Below, piece by piece: positions 8,688 through 17,630 of a stretch of 45,814 nucleotides of DNA. The notes under the pieces were generated by a model that was given only the letters and a program-made list of their open reading frames with translations, was not told the DNA's origin and searched no databases. Every line of letters starts with the position of its first letter. Position 1 is the first letter of the stretch. The DNA lies in contig CASGHD010000190.1 of NCBI GenBank assembly GCA_949319575.1, forward strand, positions 1 to 45,814. The letters run 5' to 3'. The translations under genes were made by a program, and so were the position numbers. Origin of the DNA: an uncultured Anaerolineales bacterium. GTDB taxonomy: Bacteria > Chloroflexota > Anaerolineae > Anaerolineales > Villigracilaceae.

Positions 8688-9389
8688 TTACTCCTGGGTT
8701 TTCTCTTGGTCGAATTGTAACTTAACCCAACCGCGCTTGAGGGCGTAGACGACTGCCTGGGTGCGGTCTTCGACGCCGAATTTGCGAAGGATCGAGGTGA
8801 CGTGGTTTTTCACAGTCTGGTGACTGATCCCCAACATACCGGCAATTTCCTTGTTGCTCATGCCGCGCACGACACAACCGAGGACTTCCATTTCACGGTC
8901 AGACAGAGGATGGAACGGCGCGCCAGGCTCGCTATACGATCGACGCGTGCCTTCCATTTGCTCATCGATCCAGTGATCGAGTTCGCGCCGGTTGAACACG
9001 TTTCCACCGACCGCGTACCTGCCATCCGAAACGGCGCGTATCGTGCGCGCCAACACATCCGGTTCAATATCTTTTGCGCAATATCCTGCCGCGCCTGCGA
9101 GCATCGCGTGGATCGCCTGCTCGACATCGTCATATCCAGTAAGCAAAACAATGCGGGTTGGAATACGATCGGAAAACACACGATGCGTGACCTGCTGACC
9201 ATTCAAGCCGGGCATGTTCACATCGAGGATCGCTACGTTGGGTTTTAGTGATCGGATCTGTTCAAGCGCGTCATTCCCATCGGAAGCTTGAGACAAAATT
9301 CGAAAATCCCGTTCCAGGGACAGCGCATCCACCACGCCCTGCCGAAATAACGGGTGGTCGTCTGCAACGATCAGAGTAATTTCATTCAT
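8688..9389 (-). CDS. NarL/FixJ (DegU-like) response regulator
   Basis: 233 residues. The receiver domain (1-120) has the DD acidic pair (IVADDHPLF), the phospho-acceptor Asp in AILDVNMPGLNG, and Lys in YCAKDIEPD. A LuxR-type helix-turn-helix (about 165-225) carries the family pattern LSDREMEVLGCVVRGMSNKE and GISHQTVKNHV. It is the cognate partner of the downstream kinase, and the two would form a DegS/DegU-like pair. A promoter lies 31-59 bp upstream of the start. Confidence 0.93.
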   Translation of the reverse strand: MNEITLIVADDHPLFRQGVVDALSLERDFRILSQASDGNDALEQIRSLKPNVAILDVNMPGLNGQQVTHRVFSDRIPTRIVLLTGYDDVEQAIHAMLAGAAGYCAKDIEPDVLARTIRAVSDGRYAVGGNVFNRRELDHWIDEQMEGTRRSYSEPGAPFHPLSDREMEVLGCVVRGMSNKEIAGMLGISHQTVKNHVTSILRKFGVEDRTQAVVYALKRGWVKLQFDQEKTQE

Positions 9390-9419
9390 AATTCAATCCC
9401 ATGAGTAACTGTTCGTGGG

Positions 9420-9448
9420 AGTATAGCACAGGTGGAACATGCGGGCAA
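9420..9448 (-). promoter_or_regulatory. Promoter of the response regulator/kinase operon
   Basis: On the minus strand: TTGCCC (9443-9448), a 17-bp spacer, then TATACT (9420-9425), just upstream of the response regulator start. Confidence 0.55.
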
Positions 9449-9489
9449 TTTGACTGGTTTGCGCCTGCATTTCAATATCGTTTTAGCAT

Positions 9490-10965
9490 TCATCGCTTCC
9501 ATTTTAAGACCAGCATGTGTTCATCAGGCTTCGCAGATGATGAAGCTCCACCCGCGACAAAGAGTATTTCACGGTTTTCAATAAGCTCCTTATAAAAACC
9601 CGGAGGCACAATCAGGTACCCGACGGCTCGATCATTTAGATAAATTGCCAGGCTTGGTTCATCGCGGATGAACGGGATCACCCCCGGGTCCACCAGCCCG
9701 GCAAGGTCGACCAGCGGGTTTGAGACAAAGTATCCCATTGCGCCAATATCGTGCACGGCGAGGATTGCGTCGGGAGGTATATTTTGTTTCACCCATTCAG
9801 CCGTGGCAACCATTTCACTCTCCACCCAGAACACATCCTTGGCATTTTGCAACCCGCCAAGGATCAAGAAAAAAACCAATAACACCGCGACCAGAGTCTT
9901 CCAAAGAAATTTCAGGCGCGGATTCGATTTTGCGTTCAGCATAAAACCAGCCATACCCAACAACCCCCACAAATACAAGATTGGAAAAGCAGGGATGATG
10001 TAACGCCCATGTTGATATGGGGGCAATCGCAGAAAATAGATCAGGATGTATCCCACAAACCAGACGACGCCAGCCAGCGCGCCCCAATTTCGATTCCGAA
10101 TTGCCCCGCCCACCCAAACCAACACACCGGGAAATAAAGCAATGAACGGGCTCGCAAAAATTGGAGCCAGATATTCCATCAGGCGATCTTTCAGCGGTTG
10201 ACCAAGCCAGACCGTTTGATACTCCGCTTGTTTGGCATAGAACGTGTTCGGCATCGGGTTGCCGGAGAGCGCGAGATTGAACAATAGATACAGAAGGAAC
10301 AATGCCCCAAAACCGATCAGCACGGACAAAGCCGATCTGCCGCGTGAGTTCCAATTGTTTTCAGTCAGGACGATCGTAAAAAGGATCGGACCCAGCAATG
10401 TCGCTCCATCGGGGCGGACCCACACGCTGAGACCTGCGAGCAAGCCCAACATTGAATATCGACGCGAATCACCAATGAGGGAGGTCAATACAAGAAAGAT
10501 CAACAACGCGTGGAGCAGGGTTTCCATCCCGGAGGTTGCCGCCCAGGCGAGATGCCAGGCAAACGCAAAAAAGATCCCAATCCATGGGATGCGAGGCTGA
10601 TAACCCGCCAACAATTTTCGCGCGCTGGCTTCGGCAAAAATGGCGAGCAGGGTCAACATGAGCCAGCCGAGGAAAAATGTCCAGCCATAAGGAGCAAGGC
10701 GGATCAAATATCCAATCGAGAGCAACAACGTCCAAAGCGGCGACGTGGAACCGGCAGATTGCTCGCCCAGTCGAAACGCCCATTCGCCATGTTCGGCGAA
10801 ATTTCTGGCATAGGTCAAATGAATCCATGTGTCATCGAGTGGGAAGCCAACACGAATCATCATTGCGCCGATCAGCAGGTACAACCCTACGGCGATGAGC
10901 GAGGCGAACGCGACGATCACGCGCCAATCAAGGGGTCGCTTCAATGCGATAGAGGCGCGCGCCAT
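9490..10965 (-). CDS. GT-C-like polytopic membrane glycosyltransferase
   Basis: 491 residues with about ten hydrophobic segments. The first extracytoplasmic loop carries an acidic PLDDTWIHL motif, the position where GT-C glycosyltransferases hold their catalytic acid, and the hydrophilic C-terminal tail begins near 390. GT-C enzymes transfer sugars from polyprenyl-phosphate donors on the outer face of the membrane; donor and acceptor cannot be read here. The first codons overlap the preceding gene by 38 bp, so a slightly later start is possible. It is the last of three adjacent membrane genes on the same strand. Confidence 0.72.
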   Translation of the reverse strand: MARASIALKRPLDWRVIVAFASLIAVGLYLLIGAMMIRVGFPLDDTWIHLTYARNFAEHGEWAFRLGEQSAGSTSPLWTLLLSIGYLIRLAPYGWTFFLGWLMLTLLAIFAEASARKLLAGYQPRIPWIGIFFAFAWHLAWAATSGMETLLHALLIFLVLTSLIGDSRRYSMLGLLAGLSVWVRPDGATLLGPILFTIVLTENNWNSRGRSALSVLIGFGALFLLYLLFNLALSGNPMPNTFYAKQAEYQTVWLGQPLKDRLMEYLAPIFASPFIALFPGVLVWVGGAIRNRNWGALAGVVWFVGYILIYFLRLPPYQHGRYIIPAFPILYLWGLLGMAGFMLNAKSNPRLKFLWKTLVAVLLVFFLILGGLQNAKDVFWVESEMVATAEWVKQNIPPDAILAVHDIGAMGYFVSNPLVDLAGLVDPGVIPFIRDEPSLAIYLNDRAVGYLIVPPGFYKELIENREILFVAGGASSSAKPDEHMLVLKWKR

Positions 10966-12526
10966 CCACTTCTCCTACATAGAGAAAATTTGAATTCACC
11001 TGCGGGTCGTCGTACAAATCCTGGATCGCGTCGTACGTGCCATCCTCTTCGATGATTAGATATCGCGCGTCGAATTTTTCAGCAACGGCAAGGATGGTCG
11101 ACTCATCCCCAAACGGCAACGCGACCGCCGACCGACCTGACACAATGAAATATCCCGGCGGATTGCGGACGATCACCACGTCGTTCGGGCTGATTCCATT
11201 TTCCTGAAACATTTCCTCCACCCCCGCATAGACGGCATCGTCCCGCGCCCAGCCGTCTGAGATCACGCGGAGATTCACGAGCCAGACCGTTATGAAAACA
11301 GCCAGCAAAACAATAATGCCTTGAAAAACAAGAGGAGCGCGCTCGTCCTGGAACTGACCACGCCTGCGCGCCCACGCGAGGACCGCATCCAACCCGACGG
11401 GAGCGGCTACCCACCACATGGGTTGAAACGCCGCGCCGGCATGGAAGAAACTCCCGCGCGGACCGGCAAACGCGAAGATGATCGTCATCACTGCAAACAG
11501 AATCACCCAGCCTGTCACCGCGATCTTCGTCCGCAATTCTTTTCGCAAGCCCCACAGCCCGATAATAATGAAGGGAAGGAGAAATATCTCGCCTTGCGCG
11601 CCAAACGTGATACCCAAATTGTCAGTGAACGCGGCGAGCCGATCTTGCAGAGCCGCGTCCCAGCCTGCTTGAAGGAATCCAACGCGAGTTAATGCCTCGG
11701 CTGGATAAATAAATGTCTGGTTGTAGTTTTCGAGCCAGAGCAAGCGCCCGCCGCCGGGGGCGAGGAAAGAGCCGAATAACGTGAAGTTTCGGTAGTGCCA
11801 GATGCCCATGGTGAGGAGGTAGCCGAGGAGGGCGAGGAAGCCGGCAATCAAAATTGCCTGGAGCCGTTGGGCAAATAAGTTGCGTATTACGCGCTGCGCG
11901 CTGATTATTGCGTATTGCGTGTTGAAGGTTTTCCACAATACTGTGAGGCCTGCCAAACCGAGCCAGAGCAGACCGTCACTGCGCGAGAGTGTCAACAAAC
12001 CCGCGAGCGCGCCGAGGGCGAGGGGAATCCACTTTTCAGCGCGCGGGGCGAGGAGCAAAAATGTCGCGCCGAGGATCATGTAGATGGCGTAGTTGTCAGG
12101 GACGGGCATGAATGGCGCGTAGTACGCCGAGAAGATCGCCAGCAGGCCCGACACCATCGCGAGGCGGGTTTGGCGGGAAACGTCGAAGGCGAGACTCGCT
12201 GTCAGGAGGGGCACACAGGCTGAAAGGAGAATGAACGGAGCGCGTCCAGCCGAGTAGGTGGTGAGTCCTGTCATCCACATCCCCAGGGCGGAGACGATGG
12301 ACGCGAGCGGCATCCAGTAGGTGTGCGAGGGATTCGGGAGCGAGCGCGGATCGCTGAGGTAATTCCAAATGTAGGGTTCGGTGAAGCCTTTGCCCTGCGC
12401 GAGTTGAATGCCGCCGGCGAAATAATAATCGGCGTCCATGTAACCCGGCAGGTTTTGATAACGCGAGACTGCGAATGGGACAGCCAAGCCAACGAGGAAG
12501 AGGGCAAGGTAGTGACGCCAGTTCAT
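10928..12526 (-). CDS. GT-C-like polytopic membrane protein
   Basis: 532 residues with roughly ten membrane helices and a soluble C-terminal tail. The first loop has MDADYYFAGG, resembling the acidic motif of GT-C glycosyltransferases. The ATG at 12526 overlaps the stop codon of the upstream gene in an ATGA arrangement, which implies translational coupling. The open frame extends 200 codons further upstream but there it runs across the preceding gene and shows no plausible protein, so I rejected that start. It probably acts on extracellular glycan or glycolipid together with its two neighbours. Confidence 0.72.
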   Translation of the reverse strand: MNWRHYLALFLVGLAVPFAVSRYQNLPGYMDADYYFAGGIQLAQGKGFTEPYIWNYLSDPRSLPNPSHTYWMPLASIVSALGMWMTGLTTYSAGRAPFILLSACVPLLTASLAFDVSRQTRLAMVSGLLAIFSAYYAPFMPVPDNYAIYMILGATFLLLAPRAEKWIPLALGALAGLLTLSRSDGLLWLGLAGLTVLWKTFNTQYAIISAQRVIRNLFAQRLQAILIAGFLALLGYLLTMGIWHYRNFTLFGSFLAPGGGRLLWLENYNQTFIYPAEALTRVGFLQAGWDAALQDRLAAFTDNLGITFGAQGEIFLLPFIIIGLWGLRKELRTKIAVTGWVILFAVMTIIFAFAGPRGSFFHAGAAFQPMWWVAAPVGLDAVLAWARRRGQFQDERAPLVFQGIIVLLAVFITVWLVNLRVISDGWARDDAVYAGVEEMFQENGISPNDVVIVRNPPGYFIVSGRSAVALPFGDESTILAVAEKFDARYLIIEEDGTYDAIQDLYDDPQVNSNFLYVGEVDGARLYRIEATP

Positions 12527-13788
12527 TTGCGAAGCCCTACCTGGTCGGACCACGTGCGCGGCGAGCGGACGGCAAACCAGCGCATCCAATACAGGGCAAG
12601 GATCGTTGTAGTGGGCGGAAGGATTGCGAGCAAATCTTTGTACGCGTAGGATGAGAAAACAAACGACGCGTAGTACAAACCATACGGAATTAGGAAGCCG
12701 CTCGCGAGCACGATGAAACCAACCAGGATCTGGCGGCGATTCCAGCGCTCGGAGACAAGCAGAAGAATCAAAACGAACGCGGGCATCAACGCCGCATGGT
12801 TGGAGGGGAAAATTGGGAAGCCGAGTAATGGGGTTGCGGCAAGCGAGAGGCACGCCACCCAGGCAATGCGGCGAAAATGCTCCCGCGCCGCGCGGAACAT
12901 TTCGATGAAAACGATGACGAGCAAAACAGCGGAACTCATCGCCCCCCATGGAAGCCTCGAAGCGGGAAACCAAAATTCCAACACGGAGTTGAAATTCAAT
13001 GCCGCGCCGCGATACCAATCCGAAAGTATGGCGCGGATATATGGGAGCAACCAGCCTGACTTCATTAGAAAAGATACAACGAGCAGGATGAAAAGGGTCA
13101 TGGCGAAACCAGCCACTACCGCCCAACGTTTATTCGCAACGACGAGCACCATGATGAACAGAAAAAATAATGCCCCAACTTCCCATTGATAAGCGGCGAG
13201 GAAGAGCAACCCGCCCGCGAGTTCGTCATTGAACGAACGAAGCGCGAGCAGAATGGAAATGTAGATGAAGGTCAAAAAAATTGCCGGCGAGGCAGAGACC
13301 AGGGGCAGGAGACTGTAGTAACCGAACAACGAAAAAATAAAAAGACAAATGAGCATCCAACGCGGAGCCTGCCATTCAAGAAGGCGCAAGGTGAGCAACA
13401 CGGTTCCGACCAGCGCGGCTTCGGCGAAGAGCATCCAAAACCCGCGCGCGATTGCAAAATCGCTGAAGACCGCCAGCGGCGCGTACAACAACACAATGTA
13501 AAACGGATCGTTCAGCACATACCCATACTCGCCCGCCGATGCGGTTCGCCCGTAGACCAACGACTGCGCGCGCTCGGCAACGGCTGTGCCATACGGCTCG
13601 ATGCCCTCGAACATGAAGGCGCGCGCGCCGTTCCAGCGCAGGGAAAGCCACTCGCCGCCGGGCAGGGTTCGCGCAAGATAAATGTTCAATGCAAGCAACG
13701 CGGCGAGGGCAATGCAAAGCAAAACGAGGAAGCGGATATCCTCCCAACCCCATCCCTTGCGCATTTTGCGAATATCTTGAAATGACAT
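12523..13788 (-). CDS. Membrane protein, GT87/DUF2029-like glycosyltransferase
   Basis: 421 residues with about ten hydrophobic segments. After the first helix comes the pattern SLRWNGARAFMFEGIEPYG, similar to the A-x-A-x(n)-G-x-x-PY region of the DUF2029/GT87 family (mannosyltransferase-like membrane enzymes). It is the first gene of a coupled trio of polytopic membrane proteins. The family assignment is by pattern only; a general GT-C label is safer than a substrate. Confidence 0.65.
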   Translation of the reverse strand: MSFQDIRKMRKGWGWEDIRFLVLLCIALAALLALNIYLARTLPGGEWLSLRWNGARAFMFEGIEPYGTAVAERAQSLVYGRTASAGEYGYVLNDPFYIVLLYAPLAVFSDFAIARGFWMLFAEAALVGTVLLTLRLLEWQAPRWMLICLFIFSLFGYYSLLPLVSASPAIFLTFIYISILLALRSFNDELAGGLLFLAAYQWEVGALFFLFIMVLVVANKRWAVVAGFAMTLFILLVVSFLMKSGWLLPYIRAILSDWYRGAALNFNSVLEFWFPASRLPWGAMSSAVLLVIVFIEMFRAAREHFRRIAWVACLSLAATPLLGFPIFPSNHAALMPAFVLILLLVSERWNRRQILVGFIVLASGFLIPYGLYYASFVFSSYAYKDLLAILPPTTTILALYWMRWFAVRSPRTWSDQVGLRK

Positions 13789-13809
13789 GGGCTAAACAAA
13801 AACCTCAGC

Positions 13810-13864
13810 CACGGATTACACAAATCCTCACGGATTGGATTTTAAAAATTAGAGCAAATCCGTG
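13810..13864. repeat. CACGGATT intergenic repeat
   Basis: CACGGATT occurs at 13810-13817 and 13829-13836, with the inverted copy AATCCGTG at 13857-13864. Together they could fold into a stem-loop between the membrane-protein operon and the acetyltransferase gene. Nothing else is seen between 13789 and 13908. Confidence 0.5.
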
Positions 13865-13908
13865 AAACTTATACTGAGCACGTCGAAGTATCTGTGGCAA
13901 AGAATTTA

Positions 13909-14475
13909 TTACTCCTTGATCACAAACCGAAAGATGGGGCGCGTGGGAGAATTGCGCGCGATTTCTTTGAAGCCCGCCTGCTCGAACGCGGATGCCAGCC
14001 CCGTAAACGCAAACGGAGGCGCGATTTTTTTATCCGCTTCCACAGGATACCCTTCGACGATTCTTCCGCCCTTCGATCTGACATATCCAACTGCGGCTTT
14101 CAACAACTCGACGTTGATTCCCTGCTTGCGGAATTTCTTCGCCACAAAGAAGCACGGCACCGACCAGACCTCCTGTTCGTCCACAGGCTTGAGGATTTTA
14201 GAATGCGCCAGTTTTTCATACGCCGAACGCGGCTCGACAGCCACCCAGCCGACTACATCGCCGCGCAAGTACGCGAGCAAGCCCGTGACCGTACCATCGT
14301 TCAATTGATTTTTGTGTAACTGTCGCGCTTCGTAGCCCTTGGCTTCCTCATAGGCTTTGCCGCGCAGTTTCCAATACATGCACCAGCATCCATCACAGGC
14401 GCCGTGAGAGCCGAAGAGTTCTTCGAGGTCGTTCCAGAGGTTTCGAGTGAGAGGGTGAAAGGAGAGATCGCTCAT
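13909..14475 (-). CDS. GNAT family N-acetyltransferase
   Basis: 188 residues. It begins with a Cys-rich segment (CDGCWCMYWK near 27-36) seen in a group of GNAT proteins, then the acyltransferase core with WVAVEPRSAY and the acetyl-CoA loop region VPCFFVAKKFRKQGINVELL, given here as VAKKFRKQGIN. A C-terminal YPVEADKK...FTGLASAFEQAGF pattern follows. The ATG at 14475 is preferred to a TTG 12 codons upstream. The substrate is unknown. It stands alone between two repeat-bearing intergenic regions. Confidence 0.8.
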   Translation of the reverse strand: MSDLSFHPLTRNLWNDLEELFGSHGACDGCWCMYWKLRGKAYEEAKGYEARQLHKNQLNDGTVTGLLAYLRGDVVGWVAVEPRSAYEKLAHSKILKPVDEQEVWSVPCFFVAKKFRKQGINVELLKAAVGYVRSKGGRIVEGYPVEADKKIAPPFAFTGLASAFEQAGFKEIARNSPTRPIFRFVIKE

Positions 14476-14521
14476 ATCATAAATACCCGCTGGTAGTAGT
14501 CCCGCGCTCAATTCGCGGGAC

Positions 14522-14624
14522 GTATCGAGACCAGCATGTTCAAGAATATTTTTTGTTACAAAAGTCCTCTACAGCGTGGTGGTCTCGATACGGTCTCGGC
14601 TAACGCCTCGACCTACTCGACCAC
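14522..14624. repeat. REP-like palindromic repeat
   Basis: GTATCGAGACCA at 14522-14533 is inverted at 14580-14591. The right part (14576-14624) is itself bounded by GGTGGTC and GACCACC with a CTCGGCTAACGCCTCG core. The structure resembles mobile palindromic intergenic elements and fills the gap between the acetyltransferase and lipid-kinase genes. Confidence 0.6.
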
Positions 14625-14632
14625 CGAACTTC

Positions 14633-15532
14633 TCATGCCACAAGCACGTTCAACTTCTTCGGCAAAATTTCGTATTCAAAATCTTGAATCCATTCAATGA
14701 GAAGTTCGCCGTCGGTATGGGCTGGAGAGGGCGATTCAAGATGAAGCGAAATCTTTGTTGTGTTCACTTCGCGCATCCCGTCCATTTCAACATAACTGCC
14801 TTTATCTTCATTGAACGCGCGCGGCAGGGCTTGGAACAATCCCAGTCGCGTGGCGCGGTAGCCGAAGGCGAGAGTCAATTTCCCGTCAAACGGATCGGCA
14901 TGAGGCGTCATAAAGAATCCGCCCGTGCGTCGTCCATTGCCGATGGAGATGAAAGAAAATTTTCCAGCGTATTCGCCATCGTCCCATTTAATTTTTCCCG
15001 TCCATTCGGGTTTGTCCATGATGCTCTGCACCGCCGCGACGAGATAGCGCGCCATGCCTTTGATCCATTGAATTTTTTCGTGCTTGAGCGTGACGTACGG
15101 TTCCAGCCCCGCGCCCGAGTTGTTGACAAAATATTTGTCGTTCATCCTGCCAAGGTCCATCGCGCGCGTTTTTCCATTTGCGATGACGCGCGCCGCTTCG
15201 TTGAGATCGGTCGGCAGACCCAGCGCGAAGGCGATGTCGTTCGCGGAACCCGTCGGCATGATTCCCAGCGGACCAATCGCTTCATTCGCAGTGGCGGCTT
15301 GCATCAAGCCATTTGCGACGTCGCCCACTGAGCCGTCCCCGCCCGCGACGATGATCGGCGAGAACTTTTCGCGCGCGGCTTGCGCGGCGAGCTCGACAAG
15401 TTGTCCCTTGCGCTCCGAGACAGCCAACTCAAATTTCACACCAGCGGCAGTCAGCGCGGCTTCCGCTTCTGCCCAGCGTTTCTGTGAGTTCCAACGATTC
15501 GAGTATGGATTCAGAATAACTTTTGCTGTCAT
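14633..15532 (-). CDS. Diacylglycerol kinase-like lipid kinase (DagK/YegS family)
   Basis: 299 residues. The catalytic domain shows the nucleotide loop GGDGSVGDVANGL (near 64-76) and the PTGSANDIAFALGLP motif (near 93-107). The C-terminal beta-sandwich ends with the usual TDGE segment (HTDGELL). Members phosphorylate diacylglycerol or related lipids with ATP at the membrane and help recycle lipid head-group chemistry. Start and length match the family. It is flanked on both sides by palindromic repeats. Confidence 0.88.
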   Translation of the reverse strand: MTAKVILNPYSNRWNSQKRWAEAEAALTAAGVKFELAVSERKGQLVELAAQAAREKFSPIIVAGGDGSVGDVANGLMQAATANEAIGPLGIMPTGSANDIAFALGLPTDLNEAARVIANGKTRAMDLGRMNDKYFVNNSGAGLEPYVTLKHEKIQWIKGMARYLVAAVQSIMDKPEWTGKIKWDDGEYAGKFSFISIGNGRRTGGFFMTPHADPFDGKLTLAFGYRATRLGLFQALPRAFNEDKGSYVEMDGMREVNTTKISLHLESPSPAHTDGELLIEWIQDFEYEILPKKLNVLVA

Positions 15533-15540
15533 GGTTATTT

Positions 15541-15607
15541 ACCGCTAAGCTCGCTAAGTGCGCTAAGAAAATCTTTAAAACTTAGCGTTCTTCGCGCTCT
15601 TAGCGGT
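15541..15607. repeat. CGCTAAG palindromic repeat
   Basis: ACCGCTAAG (15541-15549) is inverted at 15599-15607. Inside are further CGCTAAG units at about 9-bp intervals and the inverse CTTAGCG, giving a long imperfect hairpin between the lipid kinase and the EamA transporter. It could end transcription or be an intergenic element. Confidence 0.6.
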
Positions 15608-15620
15608 TTAAAGATTTGGT

Positions 15621-16550
15621 TCAGGGATATGGTATTTCAATTTTACCTGAATTCCAATTCTTGATTTGCGAGATCAGGACTGCAACGAAAATGACAACAC
15701 AGCCAAAAATCTGAATCGGCAGGAGCGTTTGACTCAGCACGATCCAGCCCGCGAGGACGGCGAAGACCGCTTCGAGGCTGAGAATAAGCGCGGCGTCGGT
15801 GGGAGGCGTGTGTTTTTGTCCCCACACTTGAAGCGTGTACCCGATGCCGATCGAGATCGCGGCGCGGTAGAGGATCGCGCCGACGAGCGGAAGCGCGGTG
15901 AGGGGCGAAAGATTCTCAACGAAGAGTCCGCAGAGTAGGTTGATGAATCCGCTGATGAAGAAATGTCCCGCCGCGAACGAAACGGATTCAAATTTGGACG
16001 CGAACTTGCCCAGCACGACAAAATGCAACGCCCAAAACGTGGAGCCGATGACTTCGAGCGCGTCACCTCTTTGGACTTCAAATTTACCCGCCGTCGAAAG
16101 GAAGAACGCGCCCACCCCCGCAAGGACGACCGCCAGCAAGTCCACCCAGTGCGGCTTCTCGCGGAACATCAGCCATAACAAAAACGGAGTGAACACAACA
16201 TAGAGACTCGTGAGAAATCCCGCGTTGGCAATCTTGGTATAAAAAAGCCCCACCTGCTGGAAGGCTGTCGCAAAAAATAAAATCACCCCTGCGATCAGCA
16301 TCCACTTCCATTGTTCTTTAGGCAGCCACAGAGTCCACAGAGACCTTTGAGAATTTTTCTTTTTCTCTGTGTTCTCTGTGGCTAAGTTGGCTTTCGGGAT
16401 GAACGGAATCAGAATCAACGCGGCGAGCATGAAACTCACGCCATTAAACAAATACGCGACGCCATACCGCGCCGCGACTCCCTGCGTGACGAATCCCGTC
16501 CCCCAGATGATGGCTACGATGAAGAGGAGTATGTCTGCTTTGAGGCGCAT
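15621..16550 (-). CDS. EamA/DMT family transporter
   Basis: 309 residues with about ten membrane helices and two EamA repeats. The opening ADILLFIVAIIWGTGFV and the second-half ALILSLEAVFAVLAGW are typical drug/metabolite transporter signatures. The substrate is unknown. I chose the ATG at 16550 (MRLKAD...) because the 33 upstream codons look non-coding. The loop between helices 2 and 3 contains a segment (about residues 56-77) encoded by a palindromic repeat described separately, which looks like an insertion that kept the frame open. Confidence 0.87.
   Translation of the reverse strand: MRLKADILLFIVAIIWGTGFVTQGVAARYGVAYLFNGVSFMLAALILIPFIPKANLATENTEKKKNSQRSLWTLWLPKEQWKWMLIAGVILFFATAFQQVGLFYTKIANAGFLTSLYVVFTPFLLWLMFREKPHWVDLLAVVLAGVGAFFLSTAGKFEVQRGDALEVIGSTFWALHFVVLGKFASKFESVSFAAGHFFISGFINLLCGLFVENLSPLTALPLVGAILYRAAISIGIGYTLQVWGQKHTPPTDAALILSLEAVFAVLAGWIVLSQTLLPIQIFGCVVIFVAVLISQIKNWNSGKIEIPYP
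16325..16382. repeat. CACAGAG palindrome inside a coding region
   Basis: GCCACAGAGTCCACAGAGA at 16325-16343 faces TCTCTGTGTTCTCTGTGGC at 16364-16382, which is its complement apart from the two bases between the CTCTGTG units, with a T-rich loop. It resembles the other palindromic intergenic elements here but lies inside the EamA gene in frame. Confidence 0.7.
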
Positions 16551-16641
16551 GAGAAAATTTGTATTATTATCCTTTTGCTGATGTGATTTATAATCTGAAC
16601 ACAGTTTATTATACAAAACTGTTTGTGTAAAAGTGAAATTT

Positions 16642-16818
16642 ATGAACAAACAAAATTTTGACTTCCTGGGTTACTGCGACTCGCTAGAGAAAGTAATGCT
16701 GGCATGGCACGACCATGCTGCCCAAACTTTCAAACATTCTGGCAATTTAGGAAGCGCAAGAGAACATTTCATAGGCGAGATTCTTGACCGATTCCTACCA
16801 AGTAGTGTTGTAGTTTGA
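16642..16818 (+). pseudogene. Truncated N-terminal fragment, DUF6602-like
   Basis: A 58-residue open frame whose second half (SAREHFIGEILDRFLPSS) resembles the opening of DUF6602 proteins, which continue past this point with a Gly-rich segment and a nuclease-like core. Here a TGA follows PSSVVV, so only the first part remains. It is not in frame with the fragments that follow. DUF6602 proteins are often found near defence genes; the match is from memory of the pattern and should be searched. Confidence 0.4.
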
Positions 16819-16843
16819 AACCTTTTTTGCGCAAGCGCCAGCC

Positions 16844-16993
16844 ATGAATCCAAATCGTTCGCTGATCCACGGCATCGTGTGCGGAGTCCGCCTGGAAGAT
16901 ATCTCAGATCCGCTGATGCAAAATATCCGCTATTTGGATAAATTGATCGATGAATTCGCAAAGGGAAAAGCGATGGGGAAGATTCTTCGATAG
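16844..16993 (+). pseudogene. Orphan C-terminal-like gene fragment
   Basis: A 49-residue stretch with a regular amphipathic pattern ([20 protein letters not shown]) and a lysine-rich end that looks like the C-terminus of a larger enzyme. Its frame is closed by TAG just upstream at 16811. I do not recognise the parent family. It is followed 27 bp later by another truncated gene. Confidence 0.35.
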
Positions 16994-17020
16994 CAACGTA
17001 TCGTTCCCGGGAAACCATAT

Positions 17021-17194
17021 ATGAAATCCTACCGCAAAGAACTCTGGTTCAACCTCCCCTCCCGCCGCGGATTTGTCAACATCACGCCCGACGTGGAACT
17101 CGCCCTGCGCGAAAGCGGAGTCAAAGAGGGCATGGTTCTTGTGAACGCGAGTTTGTCACACATCCACCACCAGAACCACTACTGTATCTATTAG
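17021..17194 (+). pseudogene. Truncated YjbQ/UPF0047-like gene
   Basis: The 57-codon frame starts [18 protein letters not shown] and runs through [18 protein letters not shown], the usual opening of YjbQ (UPF0047, thiamine-phosphate synthase-like) proteins. After VLVNA the sequence leaves the family and stops. About two thirds of the family's usual ~135-140 residues are missing, so this is a remnant. Confidence 0.6.
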
Positions 17195-17630
17195 CCTTTG
17201 GCAACTTACGTATCTCTCCAGATATTTGCCCAGCTAAACTATCAATTCTAAATATCCCATTATCAACTTCAACACGAACTTTCAACATCTCAAGATTGCG
17301 CCTTTTAACCTTGCTGTAAAATGAAAGTGGCGGGACGGAAGCGCGCTATTCAAGGTAGCGCAAGTAAGTGAGCATTGGTTGATTGTTGCAGATTTGACCT
17401 CCAAGGATGGGTGTATTTCCGATAACAATCATCATCGAGAATATCGCTTTCTCTGCCTTGTACTGGCATTTCCGCAACGAGATGAAGGGCGTTGTCGAAA
17501 TCAAGGATCGTCATGTCTCATTCCAAAACGTTTCAAAAGAACTTGAACGAGTGTTGCAGGAAAGCTGAACCTGGGTGAAATTCGAGCCTTAATCCGCAAT
17601 TTCCAGTAAAATAGATAGTAAGAGGTTATC
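17195..17630. other. Degenerate region before the kinase cluster
   Basis: No intact gene is visible. A 53-codon plus-strand frame at 17407-17568 (starting MGVFPITIIIENIAFS, ending SKELERVLQES) reads like a piece of a protein but is closed upstream by TGA. The last 60 bases lead into the first kinase gene, which has an AGAGG ribosome binding site; I see no convincing promoter pair. Confidence 0.5.

Noticed and set aside
12527-13126. A 200-codon upstream extension of the GT-C-like gene at 10928
   Set aside because: It runs fully across another well-supported membrane-protein gene in a different frame and has Arg/Pro-rich shadow composition; the ATG with the ATGA overlap is the better start.
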